The notes beneath the pieces are model-generated. The model was not told the origin of the DNA. It saw nothing but the letters and a program-made list of their open reading frames with translations, and ran no database searches. Of a DNA stretch of 64,000 nucleotides, positions 12,310 to 23,706 are shown piece by piece. The number at the start of each line of letters is the position of its first letter. The first letter of the stretch is position 1. The translations under genes were made by a program, and so were the position numbers. The DNA comes from Aphrophora alni (Eukaryota; Arthropoda; Insecta; Hemiptera; Aphrophoridae), in contig OY740773.1 in assembly GCA_963513935.1 (NCBI GenBank), positions 103,649,291-103,713,290 of the forward strand, read 5' to 3'.

Positions 12310-12560
12310 TTTGTTGACTAAAGGCGAAAAACCTCTGTTATTATCACCTTATAAAAAAAGTGGATAAAATACAGAGTTCCTAGCCCTTGAACACTCTAAT
12401 AGTGTCAGGGTCGGAAGAAAATGAGAATTGGTCAAGAAAGACCTAATAGGAAAGATGAAAGGGGGTGGGATCTAACCCAAAATTATGTGAACATAGGTGT
12501 AGAACAAGTTAGTGTGCCTCGAGATTGCCAAGCCTGTACTCACTATAGTGAGTTCTTAAG
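12310..12560 (+). repeat. Dispersed repeat B, copy 2
   Basis: One of the best-preserved copies: AAACCTCTGTTATTATCACC, CCTTGAACACTCTAATAGTG, TCAGGGTCGGAAGAA, TTGGTCAAGA, GACCTAATAGGAAAGATGAA and GATTGCCAAGCCTGTACTCA. Non-coding. Confidence 0.8.
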
Positions 12561-12791
12561 CGTTTCAAAATTTTAACGATTGCACATCTAAAGAATATAC
12601 AATATTTGGAAACTAACATTCATTTTGTATTTTTTAATTTATCAATACATAATGTCAGTTTGGTGTTGTGACTAAAAAATTGTAAATCATGGATGAAGGT
12701 TTTGAAAAAAAAATTATATATTTAAATGAAGCATAAATTTGCTTTGCTTGTGCCTCAAACAATCAAAGAATATGGCTCAGTAATAATTATA

Positions 12792-14159
12792 CAGGGTGTT
12801 TCAAAAAAGACTTTACAACTTTGAAAATTCATATAAAATTATTCCAAAAAGGTACAGAGCTCATTTTAGTGTTGTTTTAAAGGGAAACACATCAAGTTTT
12901 GACTCGCGTAGTCCGCTAATGAATAATCGTGCCGCACAAGCGCTAGTGGCAGTTACGTTAAGATGGCTGCCTTCACTGGACCCGAATATATTATGTATAT
13001 ATATAGCTACTTGGCCAAACCTGTCGTGATATATAATTATATCGCAAAGTAAGCAAATATTGGCGCATGCGCATTAGCAACTTCTGCTGCGGTGGCGTTA
13101 ATACGTAAGTACCCAGCATAATTTTCGTAACAAGTATGCTATAGATCCTCCTAGTAGACCTACAATTTATGAGTGTCATAGATGTTTTGTAGAAACAGTG
13201 TGCTCAGTGAAACATAAGAAATCCTCAGGTCGTCCAAGCACATTTGATGAAGTCGTTGAGCAAGTGAGACAAAGTTTTGTCAACAGCCCTACGAAATCGA
13301 CCAGGCGTGCATCTCGTGAGTTGCAAGTCCCACATACGACGGTTTGGCGTGTGTTGAGAAAACGTTTGCATTTGAAACCGCACCGATATTCGCTTTTACA
13401 AGTAATTAAAGACACTGATAAGATTGCCTGTAAGAACTTCTGTGTGGATATGTTAAATCGAGTGGATGATGATGAACATTTCTTGGACAACATAATCTTT
13501 TCTGACGAGACAACTTTTCACTTAAGTGGCAAGGTCAACACACATAACTGTAGGATTTGGGGCAGTGAAAATCCACATGAAACATTGCAACATGTTCGTG
13601 ATAGCCCTAAAGCGAACGTTTTTTGTGGGTTGAGCAAGAGGAAAATTTACGGCCCCTTTTTTTCCAAGAAAGAACCATCAACGGGATAGTGTACCTTGAT
13701 ATGTTGCAACAATTTTTGATAGCACAGATCGATGAGGATGACCGAGAACAAAATGTTTACTTCATGCAAGATGGCGCACCACCACACTATCTGATTGACG
13801 TCCGGGATTTTCTCAATGACCGCTTTCCAGGTCAATGGATTGGCCGTGCTGCGCCAATTGCATGGCCCTCCCGTTCCCCAGACCAGACACCCCTAGACTT
13901 TTTCTTCTGGGGTTTCATAAAAGATTTATGCTGCCGCTGAGCAAGTTACACCTGAAATGCTAGTGCGAGTCTGGGAAGAAATCGACTACCGATGGGATGT
14001 CAGCAGGATCACCAACGGAAGCCACATAGAACATCTTTAGTTTAAGGTAAGAAACTTAAAGTGTTTTCCTTTAAAACAACACCAAAACCAGCTCTGTACC
14101 TTGTTTCATTAAATTTATATGAATTTTCAAAGTTGCAAAGTCCTTTTTGAAACACCCTG
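12792..14159 (+). mobile_element. Tc1/mariner-superfamily transposon, 1,368 bp, with about 100-bp inverted repeats
   Basis: The element is bounded by inverted repeats beginning CAGGGTGTTTCAAAAAAGAC on the left and ending in the matching complement at 14,159. The arms extend about 100 bases, to 12,890 and from about 14,061, with some mismatches and gaps. Both ends are flanked by TA (12,790-12,791 and 14,160-14,161), the expected target duplication of this superfamily. The single transposase gene inside is broken, so the copy is immobile by itself, though the ends look usable in trans. Confidence 0.92.
13111..14040 (+). pseudogene. Broken DDE transposase (Tc1/mariner superfamily, D-D-41-D spacing)
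   Basis: The product would bind the element's ends and cut and paste it. Recognisable coding starts near 13,111 (a stretch with DPPSRPTIYE). It continues through a helix-turn-helix region (STRRASRELQVPHTTVWRVL, near 13,300), the first catalytic aspartate in FSDETTFHLSG (near 13,500), the second in FMQDGAPPHY (near 13,770), and the third in SPDQTPLDFF (near 13,893). Exactly 41 residues lie between the second and third aspartates. The end, TNGSHIEHL then TAG at 14,040, matches the family. The frame breaks at the T-run near 13,655-13,665. A second break with loss of roughly 30 codons lies near 13,925. The copy is therefore dead. No clear ATG is preserved. Confidence 0.92.
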
Positions 14160-14324
14160 TATTTAATTAAAATTGAGCATTTATGAAGGTGGTTGAGATT
14201 GCAGATTGCCTATTCCGAAGTTTCACAAACAATCATTTATAATCACATCTCATAGCAAATAAATGTAGGTTTTTTTAACCTAGGTTAAGGAAAAAACGAG
14301 ACTCAAATGATTAAAAGGAAAATT

Positions 14325-14660
14325 TGATTCAAATCTTTGGAGCCGATTTTGAGAAAATCATATTTCCTAAGAAAAAATTATTTATAAATTTAGCTATCAA
14401 CAAATACAATTGTATAACAATAATAAAACTTTATCAAATCTAATTCCAATACAGTGCAGTAATAGTTAAAATTAAAAACAAATTACGGCAGCTACCACCA
14501 AATTTTGAGTTAAAAAAAAAAAAAAAAAAATGCACATGTATGGCCAATATTTACCTACCAAATTGATTAAAATTAATCCACACATTTGGGCTGTAGACAT
14601 ACCTCAGATAGGTTTGAATTAGAAAAAAGAAATGAATTATGTACACTTTCAAAAAATCAG
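14325..14660 (-). repeat. Dispersed repeat A, partial copy
   Basis: Family blocks in minus orientation: GCCGATTTTGAGAAAATCAT, GGCAGCTACC, AAATTTTGAGTTAAAAAAA, CCAAATTGATTAAAATTAAT, and GGGCTGTAGACAT. Decayed and partial. Confidence 0.65.
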
Positions 14661-16333
14661 AATATGACGCAATTGATTATAGAAATTTAGATTTAATTTT
14701 GATGAATTTGAAGATTTGTAACCTAAGCCATTACCTGAGACATTAGGTAAAAACCAACAATATAATAGTGGTCACGGTTTTCTACATTAAGGACTTAGTG
14801 AACAATATTTAAGTACTATAGAACAGATCATATTTCCACAACTTTTAGTTATTGTCTAAACTAATGATTTGGTATATCTATATTGACATGCCTTTAAGTT
14901 CATCCTGTACATTGAAATTAGAGTTTCTAAAAATATTTGTACAATTATCAAGTTCTACACATTCAGACAGATATAAAAGAACAAATTAGAAACAAGTTGA
15001 AGGTTCATGGTATTTACTCAGTCCCATCATAAAATGTAACACAAGATCCTGTAAATGTAAAGTCCAAAAGTTGGTTTTTTGTAAGAAATATTAGTAGATT
15101 AAAGGGGTCTCATCTAGTAAGATAGGTTTGTTTAAAACAGTTGTTACACAGGTTTGCTGAACATCGTAATTGTGTATATCACTATTTTTTAGACTTCGGC
15201 TAGACTCTAATGGGCCTAGTAGATTGTGCTTATATCACAAGTCAGCACCTCTATTGCTTTTCTCAGTTTCTTGGCCCTAACGGATATCAAAGCTATACAT
15301 ACATCAAGAAGCCTTCTCTTGTTATGTGTGTCGGTGACTCAGTCCTTTTTTTGACAATAACTTCACTATTTGTAATGGTAGATGGGTTGATTACCTTTAT
15401 ATCCAGAATTGAAATCTGAAAATTTTTATATAAAATAGTGTGTTCTAAATTAAATAGGCTAATACATGAGATTATTATAAAACTGTTTTAATGGCCGACA
15501 TTTTAAACACAATTTTTCTGAATTTTAATTTAGTTATTTACAAGCACACTATAGTCCTCTATACCAAATTTCATGTTCTTATCTTAATATTTGTAGCCAA
15601 TATCGTGGTTACTTACAGACGACCACAACACCAATGATAACTTATCGAAACCACTTCTTCCGTTTCCTGGGTCCATGAAATGAAAAGATCAGTCAAAAGA
15701 CAGAGGTGAAAATTTGTTGCAATTACTAAATTCTTCAAATAATAGTAATAATAATATTAATAATGCGTCTTTATTTTTGGGCGGGATTAGGTCAGGTTAC
15801 CCAAACCCAACAAAAAAATTATGTACAGCATACATAAACTACATTACAAAGGGCAACAAACTAACTTGAAATAAGAAACAATAACAATTAATTTAAACAA
15901 TAAAATAAAATAATGTATCTATAATCACTGTAGTCCATAGTATAAAATACAAATAACAAAAATAGACCATAATTTTAATTTAAAAACTATAATGTAGAGA
16001 ATAAAATAAATACCATAAAAGACAAAGTAAAATCATTGAAAATTATAAAACATTTGCAATATACTATAACGAAATAGAGGGCTCCCAAAAGGTCAGTGCG
16101 CGGCAGGCCATAAATTGTAAAGAGTCGAAAGGGTTGACAGCTAGAAAAACTATTCTAACATTAGTCACAGATCTCAAGAAGTCAAATAAACCATTCCAAA
16201 AGTCAATGCCTTCAACCAAAAATGTTTGAAATGGACCAATGAAATAAATTGTGTCGGTCTCGAAATAACGTACAAGATTTAAAATAAGCCAATGAAGGAA
16301 GAGGATCGGAAGAAAGCATTTGAAATTAGAACC
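14661..16333. other. AT-rich intergenic stretch
   Basis: No gene was recognised. A GTAAGT-like minus-strand donor near 15,615 lies in a repeat-like context (AAATTTGGTATAGAGG on the minus strand) and is not taken as an exon. Confidence 0.45.
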
Positions 16334-16526
16334 TATAAATAGGGGTGGAAGAGAGGCGCACGAGGTTCTTTCGTTCGTTCTATTTGGTTGTTACTGATTG
16401 AAGGAGGGAGTTCCGGAGAAAGTGTTTCTTTAGTAGAAAAGAAGATCGTTGTGAAAGATTTAGCCGAGATCAAATGTCAAAATAAAATAGTATCTGTGTC
16501 GTTTTTTTTTTTTTTTTTTTTTTTTT
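16334..16526 (+). promoter_or_regulatory. Promoter-like and polyadenylation-like pair, possible LTR remnant
   Basis: TATAAATA at 16,334-16,341 is followed at the usual distance by a TTCTTTCGTTCGTTC start-like region. After 140 bases comes AATAAA at 16,481-16,486, then a run of 25 T. A GGCAGTCTACACAGGA stretch lies downstream near 16,703. This spacing resembles the R region and downstream primer site of an LTR retroelement, but no second LTR or coding region was found. It could also be a real promoter or a chance arrangement. Confidence 0.25.
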
Positions 16527-17837
16527 AAGTATTAATAATAATCCTTATTATAATTAATAATAAGTATTAATAAGAAGAACAGTTTAAAAGATAATCGTCG
16601 TTATAAGTTTAAAAGTAATCGTCGTCACGAAAGTGAGTGAAAAATAAGTGTAAGAAGAAAAGAAGATTCGTCGAAAAGATCAAGGAAAATCTATCCATCT
16701 ACTGGCAGTCTACACAGGAACCACGAGCACGGAACCTCGGAGCAGTGAAAAAACTTCCAAGCGATAAGTAAAAATTAATGGACAATCTCAATTAAATAAA
16801 CTACCACCAAATTCTGTTTTATATGTAAATTATAGTCACCAAAGAACCTCACGAACCCGTAAAGAGAAAATAGGCTAAATAAAAATTAATAAAATAATAC
16901 ATTTCAGTTAGCCGGAACATTTTATAATAATAAATTAAAGTAAAAAATTTAAAAGTAAAAAAAAAATATATAATGCACTCTTATTTCTTTATTTAGGTTA
17001 AGACATGGTAGAATTAGAATTTTATTTTAACTATGTACTTAGAATAAGTAGTAGGTTAAGACGTTAGTTTATAAGTATAAAGTGCATCAGATTTGGACAA
17101 TAATTGATTTTTATTGTAAAAGATTTTAAAACTTAATGTTATGAATAATTAAAGAACAACTTAAATAATAAATGTGTCTATGAAATTTGTTATAATACAT
17201 TAAATTATAACTTAAGTTTAACAAATAAAAACAATACACATAAACTAGGATATTTGTTCTGATTAATTAATTTATAAACGTTTATCATTCATACAAAAAT
17301 GCTATATTATAACCTTGGCATACTACACCTCTGACAAATGCATCCTCTATCACTCTCAATAAATACGATTTTAACAGTTTAGAAAACTGTACACGGTACT
17401 GTACAGATTTAAAAGTATCAGAGACTGAATTCCATAAACAGCAAATGGACACAATAACCAACTTCTAGAACATTTTTCTTCTGTGTCATTATAAGAAACA
17501 TGTATTCTTTCTACTTATGTTGGAGGTGTAAACAAACTATTCTGCCAGATTAGTCGGCACTCTCGTTTGTAGGATTGAATATAAAATTGTTATAACAAGA
17601 TATGAACGTTGTTCATTAAGTGTAACTAATTCTTGAAATTCAATTCGATAGTCGATCAGATAGTAATTAGAAATCAAGAGTATAATAGGCGCCACATAAT
17701 TACTTTTATGGTCTGGTGTAAACGTCATTAGGTTGGAGGATGAGAGTGGAGACCTATAAATGCTTTTATGAAAACATACCAATCACGTTATTTTATTCTA
17801 CATGATGCCACTTCTTTTTTTTCCTTTTTTTTTTTCT
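16527..17837. other. AT-rich intergenic stretch
   Basis: No gene was recognised. Apart from the 16.6-16.9 kb segment, which could be the leader of the LTR-like feature just upstream, the region has no interpretable structure. Confidence 0.45.
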
Positions 17838-18545
17838 TTCTCACATATACATAGTATAAGTTGTGTGATGGGGTCAAAATAATCGATGTCCAGTTTTTTT
17901 TTGCAGATATATCTGTTTTGAGATCCCCTGGATCAAAAAAAGTTTTTTTGGAATGATGTCTGTCTAATGCATATCCTCCGTTGTAGCACAAACATGTAGA
18001 CTGATTTAAACCAAATATGATATTGTAGGGATATTTTGGTCATGGATCGGGACAATTTTTCATATATTTGATACTCCCTTATGGTAGCTACTCCCTACCA
18101 TAAGGGTAAAAACATTATTTGGTCGTCAAGTTCCATAAAATACTGATTCATGAGTTATGGGTATAAAATCAAAAAGTCAACCATAAAACACTTAATTTCT
18201 CAAAATTGGCTCAACCGATTTCATTCAAATTTTAGTGAATTGTGACGATTAATTAATAACCCAAATAGGTGTCCAAAATGGTAAGTAAAAAATATTACGG
18301 TTCAGAAATAGCTAGCAAAAATACAAATAAACCTTGAAAAATGTCATTACATATTCAATTTTAATCAAATACAGCTTATGCTGAGGATGTGTTTATGGCA
18401 CAAGTGAAGGAAGTTTAGGTTCATTTTAATTTTTTTACTGATATACTGAAATGTCATTTTTCATGATGATTGGTTTTGGTTCATTTTAATTTTGGTTTTG
18501 AGGTTGGGAAAGTATGTGCAATGTTTTTGTACCATATACTCGTAC
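17838..18545 (+). repeat. Dispersed repeat A, near full-length copy
   Basis: Opens with GTGTGATGGGGTCAAAATAA and TCGATGTCCAG, as the other copies open with GTGATGGGTCAAAAAATC. It contains TAATTTCTCAAAATTGGCTC, TTTTAGTGAATTGTGACGAT and TTTTAATCAAATACAGCTTA TGCTGAGGA, and closes with GCAATGTTTTTGTAC. No coding capacity. About 0.7 kb. Confidence 0.8.
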
Positions 18546-19224
18546 CTGCATAGTTTCAAATTAAATTGTTATTTACATATTTCAATGTACGATCTAAAAT
18601 TGGCTGTATATTAAAGTAAGAGCGTGGGAGTAGGTTACAGATTGTGGTTAATGTTGCTGACATCTCTTTTTAAACAAACCTATTAACTTGTGTCGCTACA
18701 GATTATAAACTCACAGATCAGGCCACTACTATCCAGTTGCATGGAAGCTTAACGAGATGATTTGACAAAGCAAACTAGTTTGATTTCACACTGCCACTTC
18801 AGTTGCACTGTTCTGTCATTGGTCCGTTATAAACAGTTAACCGTAATCTAACCGTTTTATAACATATTCTCACAATTTTGGCTAAACAATATCACAACCG
18901 ACAAGTCCTGGAGAAAGAGTGTAGGAACAACAGAAAATGTATTATAAGTTTTGTTTTGCTGCTTGCCGTGACCTGTGCTCTATATTCTTACACTTAGTGT
19001 AGTACAGAGAAGTATCTGTTATACCTGAACAACATCATTGAACTGAATAGTAACAATGGTTTTATAGCGGTAGTTATGTTGCTCACTGTAAACCACTCAA
19101 GTTACAGAATTTTTATTACTGAACAAATTCAAGTTGTAAAATCTGAAGAAACTACAATCAATTTTAGCCGACTTATTCATTTAAAATACTAAGCATAAAT
19201 TTTTAATGATGTTTTTTCTTCTGC
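18546..19224. other. Intergenic stretch, nothing recognised
   Basis: No open frame, RNA or repeat structure could be supported. Confidence 0.5.
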
Positions 19225-19500
19225 TATTTAAAGGTGAAAACGCCTCTGTCATTATCATCTTGTAAAAAAAAAAAAAAAAAAAGAAAAAAAGTATATAAAA
19301 TAAAACCCTTAGTCCTCGAATAGTCTAGTAATGTTAGGGTCAGAATATAACAATAGTTGGTCAAGAGAGACTCGTTAGGATAGATGAAAGAGAGTGATCT
19401 AATCAAAGACTGCATAAACAAAGGTGTAGGTCCTAGCTAGGGTCCCTCAGGATTGCCACGCCTATACTCATTATAAGTGAATCATTGAGGGAGGGCTTGT
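19225..19500 (+). repeat. Dispersed repeat B, copy 3
   Basis: Carries TATTTAAAGGTGAAAACGCC, CTCTGTCATTATCATC, CTCGAATAGTCTAGTAATGT, TAGGGTCAGAA, GTTGGTCAAGAGAGACTCGT, and GGATTGCCACGCCTATACTC followed by ATTATAAGTGA. Contains an A-rich insert near 19,265-19,290. Confidence 0.8.
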
Positions 19501-21677
19501 TGTTAAACACATATACACATCAATATGCTACTGTAAGTGGTTTACAAACAAAAAGATGAAATTTTGATTAAATAAAATTGAAAACATTGTAGTCATTTTG
19601 AAAGCATCTCTGAATAGAACAAAATCAATTCAGTTCATGTAAATAAATGTAGAAAACAAAGAGTTGAAATATGAACAAATAGCCTACATCCTCGTACATA
19701 TTACAACTCACTTTCATTCACAATAGTGTACGGCAGAATGCTAAAATAAAAAGCAAGAATGTTCACTGGCGCATTGCGATATTTTAATTACACTCGAGTT
19801 AAGTTGACAGTCGACATTATTGTCATTACTTTATACAGTGTGTCCTTAAAGTCATGTTATGGTTTTAACTTTGAAACATTTTTCAAAATAAAGATATAGA
19901 CATAAAATTGAAGAATCTTCTTCTTCTAAGGGCTCCATTCATATACCATCTTGGAACCGGTTTCCCAATATAATCCTGATAAGTCCCTCTGTCTTTGTAT
20001 CCCTTTATATAGACCATTGCTAGATAACTGGTTGATGTGTAACCCTGTCCCAGTTTCTCCCTACATTTTGGATCCATTTGTTTAAATCATCATCCATGAG
20101 TCTGTTGGTTACAAAAAATGTATGGTCTCTAAAGCAGTTTGCATTCTTTCAGGCATATTTGCCAGTTCAAGTAGATCCAAAGATACGTTAGATTTTACAA
20201 AGACTAGTGGATTCACTAGCTATAGGGGGTTGCTCCACTTATGATTGGTTTAATCTCTTGGTAAGATTATCAGTTTTAAAGCTAATGCTTTCCAAAGACA
20301 AAGAAAGATAAAATTGAATAATAACTATATTAAATGTTGAGCTTGACTTATGAGAAAAACTATACAGTATAACAAACACACAGAACACAATTCTCATAAA
20401 AAAAAATACGCCTAAGTATCAGACGCGTTTCAACGACAAGGTCGTCCTCTTCAGTGATACACCAGCTACACCAACCAAACCACAACTAACAATAATTTTT
20501 AAAAAATTTTCAATAGGTTTAGCAAAGTTCAATGTGGGCTCCACATCTCATCTCATTAGTAATTAACTTCTTGCCACATATGAGAAAGAACATCACGAGT
20601 TACAAACTCTTACTGCTTCCTTTATTCACCATTTTAAGATTTAAATATTAAATGATATTAACTAGTTCAGTGTATAACTTTTGCGTCACAAAAACAAAAT
20701 AATACTGCATAGGTGTTAAGTACGTAGAGCCAAGTATTCAGGGTTTCCACCCACTCCTCACAATCCAGAGCCGTGGAAATATTTAATGATGATATTCCTG
20801 CACATTATGCCAAAGAAATCGCTAATAAAACTGGTATAATCTCCAGAGGCAATATCTTGTTGGAAGATCACATTATAATCATTGATTTGGACTAACGCTA
20901 ACAGAGTCCAATAAAAGACTTGGAGACATTCATATTTTCAAATTGTGTCAGGTAGCCTCTCTACACAAAATTACACAATCTAAAAACTGATCACAGTTAA
21001 TTTTATTCATGATATCAACAGCAAAATCATATCTTTTGAGGTTATCATTGGATTAGATCTTATGTCATAATTGATGTTCATAACCAGTAAAATGCAGGAG
21101 TTTATTCAAAACCTTATCAACCATAGTTTTTGAAGTAATTCTTAAGCATGTTTACATACTAAATTAATTGGAAATGAAACTGTTTTAATGTTTTCAAGTG
21201 ATTCAACGCTAATAAAAAGCTTACCTCCTGCTTTCTTTTGTGCAATTTTCCAGTTTGATTAAATTAATTATCCTAATGAGAATAGATTGTTTTATGGGAG
21301 AATGGTGTCGCTGAAAGAGATCTGTTTGCTATCTAAAAGAAGCACAGAAAACCTACTATTTACCAAGGACTCAGCAGACAGGCTGCACAAACCAGATTGT
21401 AACATTTAGTCATAGAATCGTTCTGATTTTAGTATGTCAGACTCTGTGTTGGACGTTGCATGGAGTTTTGACACATGTTATCCTGAACTGTAAAAAGGGT
21501 GAGGCCCAGTCCAGAGAAGACTGAAAAAATGCCTACAGGACATGAAAAATCCGGCCTCTCCTATACAGACTCTGACTGTCTAACAAGTCCTTCACTACAA
21601 GATGCATCATGAAATTGGCATTATCTGATGCAGGCCTCACATACTATGATAAATGTTAGCCTTGTGAAGTGAATTTT
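19501..21677. other. Intergenic stretch with decayed transposon traces
   Basis: No gene was recognised. ACAGTGTGTCCTTAAAGTCA at 19,838 resembles a Tc1/mariner-type end, but no matching opposite end was found. A minus-strand frame of 64 codons follows it. The 20.4-kb CGTTTCAACGACAAGGTCGT stem is retroelement-like. The segment from about 21,300 to 21,670, just upstream of the gypsy copy, is less AT-rich and probably also mobile-element DNA. Confidence 0.4.
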
Positions 21678-21712
21678 TGTTATATCTGATTAATGATTCT
21701 ACCAGCTGATGA
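21678..21712 (+). repeat. 5' LTR stump fused to pol
   Basis: These bases match the start of the 3' LTR (23,707 onward) with a single C/T difference up to CAGCTGATGA, after which the sequence becomes pol coding (GAGTTGAAGCAATTT). The LTR and pol thus meet at a short CTGATGA-type overlap, as expected for a microhomology deletion. Confidence 0.8.
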
Positions 21713-23687
21713 GTTGAAGCAATTTCTCGGAATTGTCAACTATTATGGTAAGTTTATTAAAGATTTGGCTAATAAACTTCATCCGTTGTATGACCTTTTG
21801 AAGAAAAACAAATATTTTAACTGGACAAAAAGTTGTGAAGATACCTTTAAAATGATAAAAAAAGAAATTGTTGCTGATACAGTATTAGTTCCGTTTTCAT
21901 CAGATTTGCCACTTTTGCTTGCCACTGACGCTTCACCACATGGTTTATCGGCCATTCTCTCCCATCGAATGCCAGATGGTTCAGAGAGACCAATTGCATT
22001 TGCATCCAGGACATTGAGTAAAACCGAGTGTAATTATAGTCAAATAATCAAGGAAGCCACTGCTATATATTGGGGGGTTTTCAAGTTTTTCCATTACTGC
22101 TACGGACGTCATTTTACCCTCATTACAGATAATAAACCTCTTTCATCCATTTTTCATCCTTCAAAAACCCTACCTCCTCTCAATGCCACTCGAATGGTAC
22201 ATTATGGTATGTATCTGTCAGGATTTGATTACACCATTCAATATCGAAAGGCTTGTGACCATCAGAATGTGGAATATCTTTCTAGGTTTCCAGTTAGTGA
22301 CAATCAAGAAGCCTCATTTGAAGACTCATTGTCTGATAAAGCTATTTTACAGGTACAAATGAATTGTTTACCAGTGACTGCTGATCAAATTAAGAAAGCT
22401 ACTGCCTTAGATAGAGAATTGAGTTTAGTTTACAATGCTTTACAAACTAACACATATGTTGACAAACCCGAATATTTCAAGGGTCTTGAAAGTGAACTAA
22501 CACTCAATAATGGCTGTATATTTAGAGGTATACGTGTCGTTATTCCCAGTTCATTAAGGAAACCAATACTTGAAGAATTGCATACCGCTCACACGGGCAT
22601 AACTAAAATGAAGGAGCTAGCAAGGCAATATTGCTGGTGGCCTTCAATCAACACTGAGATAGAACAGTATGTAAATTCATGCAAACCATGTGCTTTAAAC
22701 AAAAATAACTCCTCCAAATTTTTTCAGCCTTGGGAGAAAACTAGATTTCCCTGGGAGCGGATACATATTGACCATGCTGGGCCATTTAAAAGATGTTATT
22801 TCCTGATAGTGGTAGACTCATACAGTAAGTGGCTTGAAATTCAGGAGATGTCAAGTATAACTAGTGATGCAACGATTCGAGCTCTAAGAGAGATATTTGC
22901 AAGATTTGGCATTCCCTGTGTTATAGTAACCGACAATGGTTCTGCATTCATTTCAAATGAATTCAGACAGTTTGCTCTAAGCAATGGAATTCTACATAAG
23001 AAAACGGCTGTGTATCATCCATCTTCCAATGGACAAGCAGAACGTTACGTTCAAACAACTAAGCAGAAACTGAAGGCCTTAACTGAAGAGCCAGGAGCTA
23101 TTCACACAAACCTGTGCAGGTTTTTGATTCAAAATAGAAGAGTCATCAATATAACAACTGGGAGAAGCCCTTCCGAGCTGATGTTAAAACGTAACATCAG
23201 AACTCGTATAGATCTCATTAAGAGCCAACCAATTTTACAGGATGAACCGCATGGCAAACTGAGACAATTGGAGGCAGGAGATAACGTTCAAATACGAAAC
23301 TATGTAGACAAAAATGAAAATTGGTTATTTGGAACTGTAATTTCAAGAATTGGTACTTGCAACTATGATGTTAGTGTGGGAGGGAAAACCCTCAGACGCC
23401 ATATTGATCAAATAAGACCAACCTTAGTTAATCCAGAAAGGAATTGCAGCACCCCTTTTGTGTATAGTAACATTCATGAAAGTAGTCCAAAAACACTTCA
23501 AGGAAGTTTAAGGGAGACAGAAACTACAAAAATCAACAACCAGGAAGATGCACAAATTATACCACCCGACACTGTCATTACTACACCAGTAAGAAAATCT
23601 ACACCAAACCAAAGTGAGACTAAGATGACCTTGGTTCCATGTAGATCATCAAGAACTATCAAGAAACCAGAAAGATTGGATCTGTAA
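21693..23687 (+). CDS. pol: Ty3/gypsy Pol fragment: RT tail, RNase H, integrase (664 codons, intact frame)
   Basis: Residues 1-6 come from LTR sequence, so this ATG is not the native start. Residues 7-40 are the end of reverse transcriptase (ELKQFLGIVNYYGKF). RNase H follows, with the acidic residues D79 (ATDAS), E121 and D146 (TDNKPL); the usual fourth aspartate near 192-193 reads NVEYLSR. The integrase zinc finger has H297 and H300, C330 and C333. The integrase core has D360, D414 (VTDNG) and E450 (GQAE), with 35 residues between the last two. A GPY-like segment lies near 520-560 and a basic tail ends the frame. There are no internal stops or frameshifts, so the copy is young. It cannot retrotranspose alone because gag, protease and the RT catalytic domain are gone. 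Confidence 0.95.
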   Translation: MILPADELKQFLGIVNYYGKFIKDLANKLHPLYDLLKKNKYFNWTKSCEDTFKMIKKEIVADTVLVPFSSDLPLLLATDASPHGLSAILSHRMPDGSERPIAFASRTLSKTECNYSQIIKEATAIYWGVFKFFHYCYGRHFTLITDNKPLSSIFHPSKTLPPLNATRMVHYGMYLSGFDYTIQYRKACDHQNVEYLSRFPVSDNQEASFEDSLSDKAILQVQMNCLPVTADQIKKATALDRELSLVYNALQTNTYVDKPEYFKGLESELTLNNGCIFRGIRVVIPSSLRKPILEELHTAHTGITKMKELARQYCWWPSINTEIEQYVNSCKPCALNKNNSSKFFQPWEKTRFPWERIHIDHAGPFKRCYFLIVVDSYSKWLEIQEMSSITSDATIRALREIFARFGIPCVIVTDNGSAFISNEFRQFALSNGILHKKTAVYHPSSNGQAERYVQTTKQKLKALTEEPGAIHTNLCRFLIQNRRVINITTGRSPSELMLKRNIRTRIDLIKSQPILQDEPHGKLRQLEAGDNVQIRNYVDKNENWLFGTVISRIGTCNYDVSVGGKTLRRHIDQIRPTLVNPERNCSTPFVYSNIHESSPKTLQGSLRETETTKINNQEDAQIIPPDTVITTPVRKSTPNQSETKMTLVPCRSSRTIKKPERLDL

Positions 23688-23706
23688 ACCTTATCTTGGG
23701 GAAGAT

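Noticed and set aside
15560..15660. Minus-strand GTAAGT donor with open codons before it
   Set aside because: The flanking AAATTTGGTATAGAGG context looks like dispersed-repeat sequence, and no acceptor of quality was seen.
19838..20077. Tc1/mariner end plus a minus-strand 64-codon frame
   Set aside because: Only one end is visible, and the peptide does not match a transposase motif I can name.
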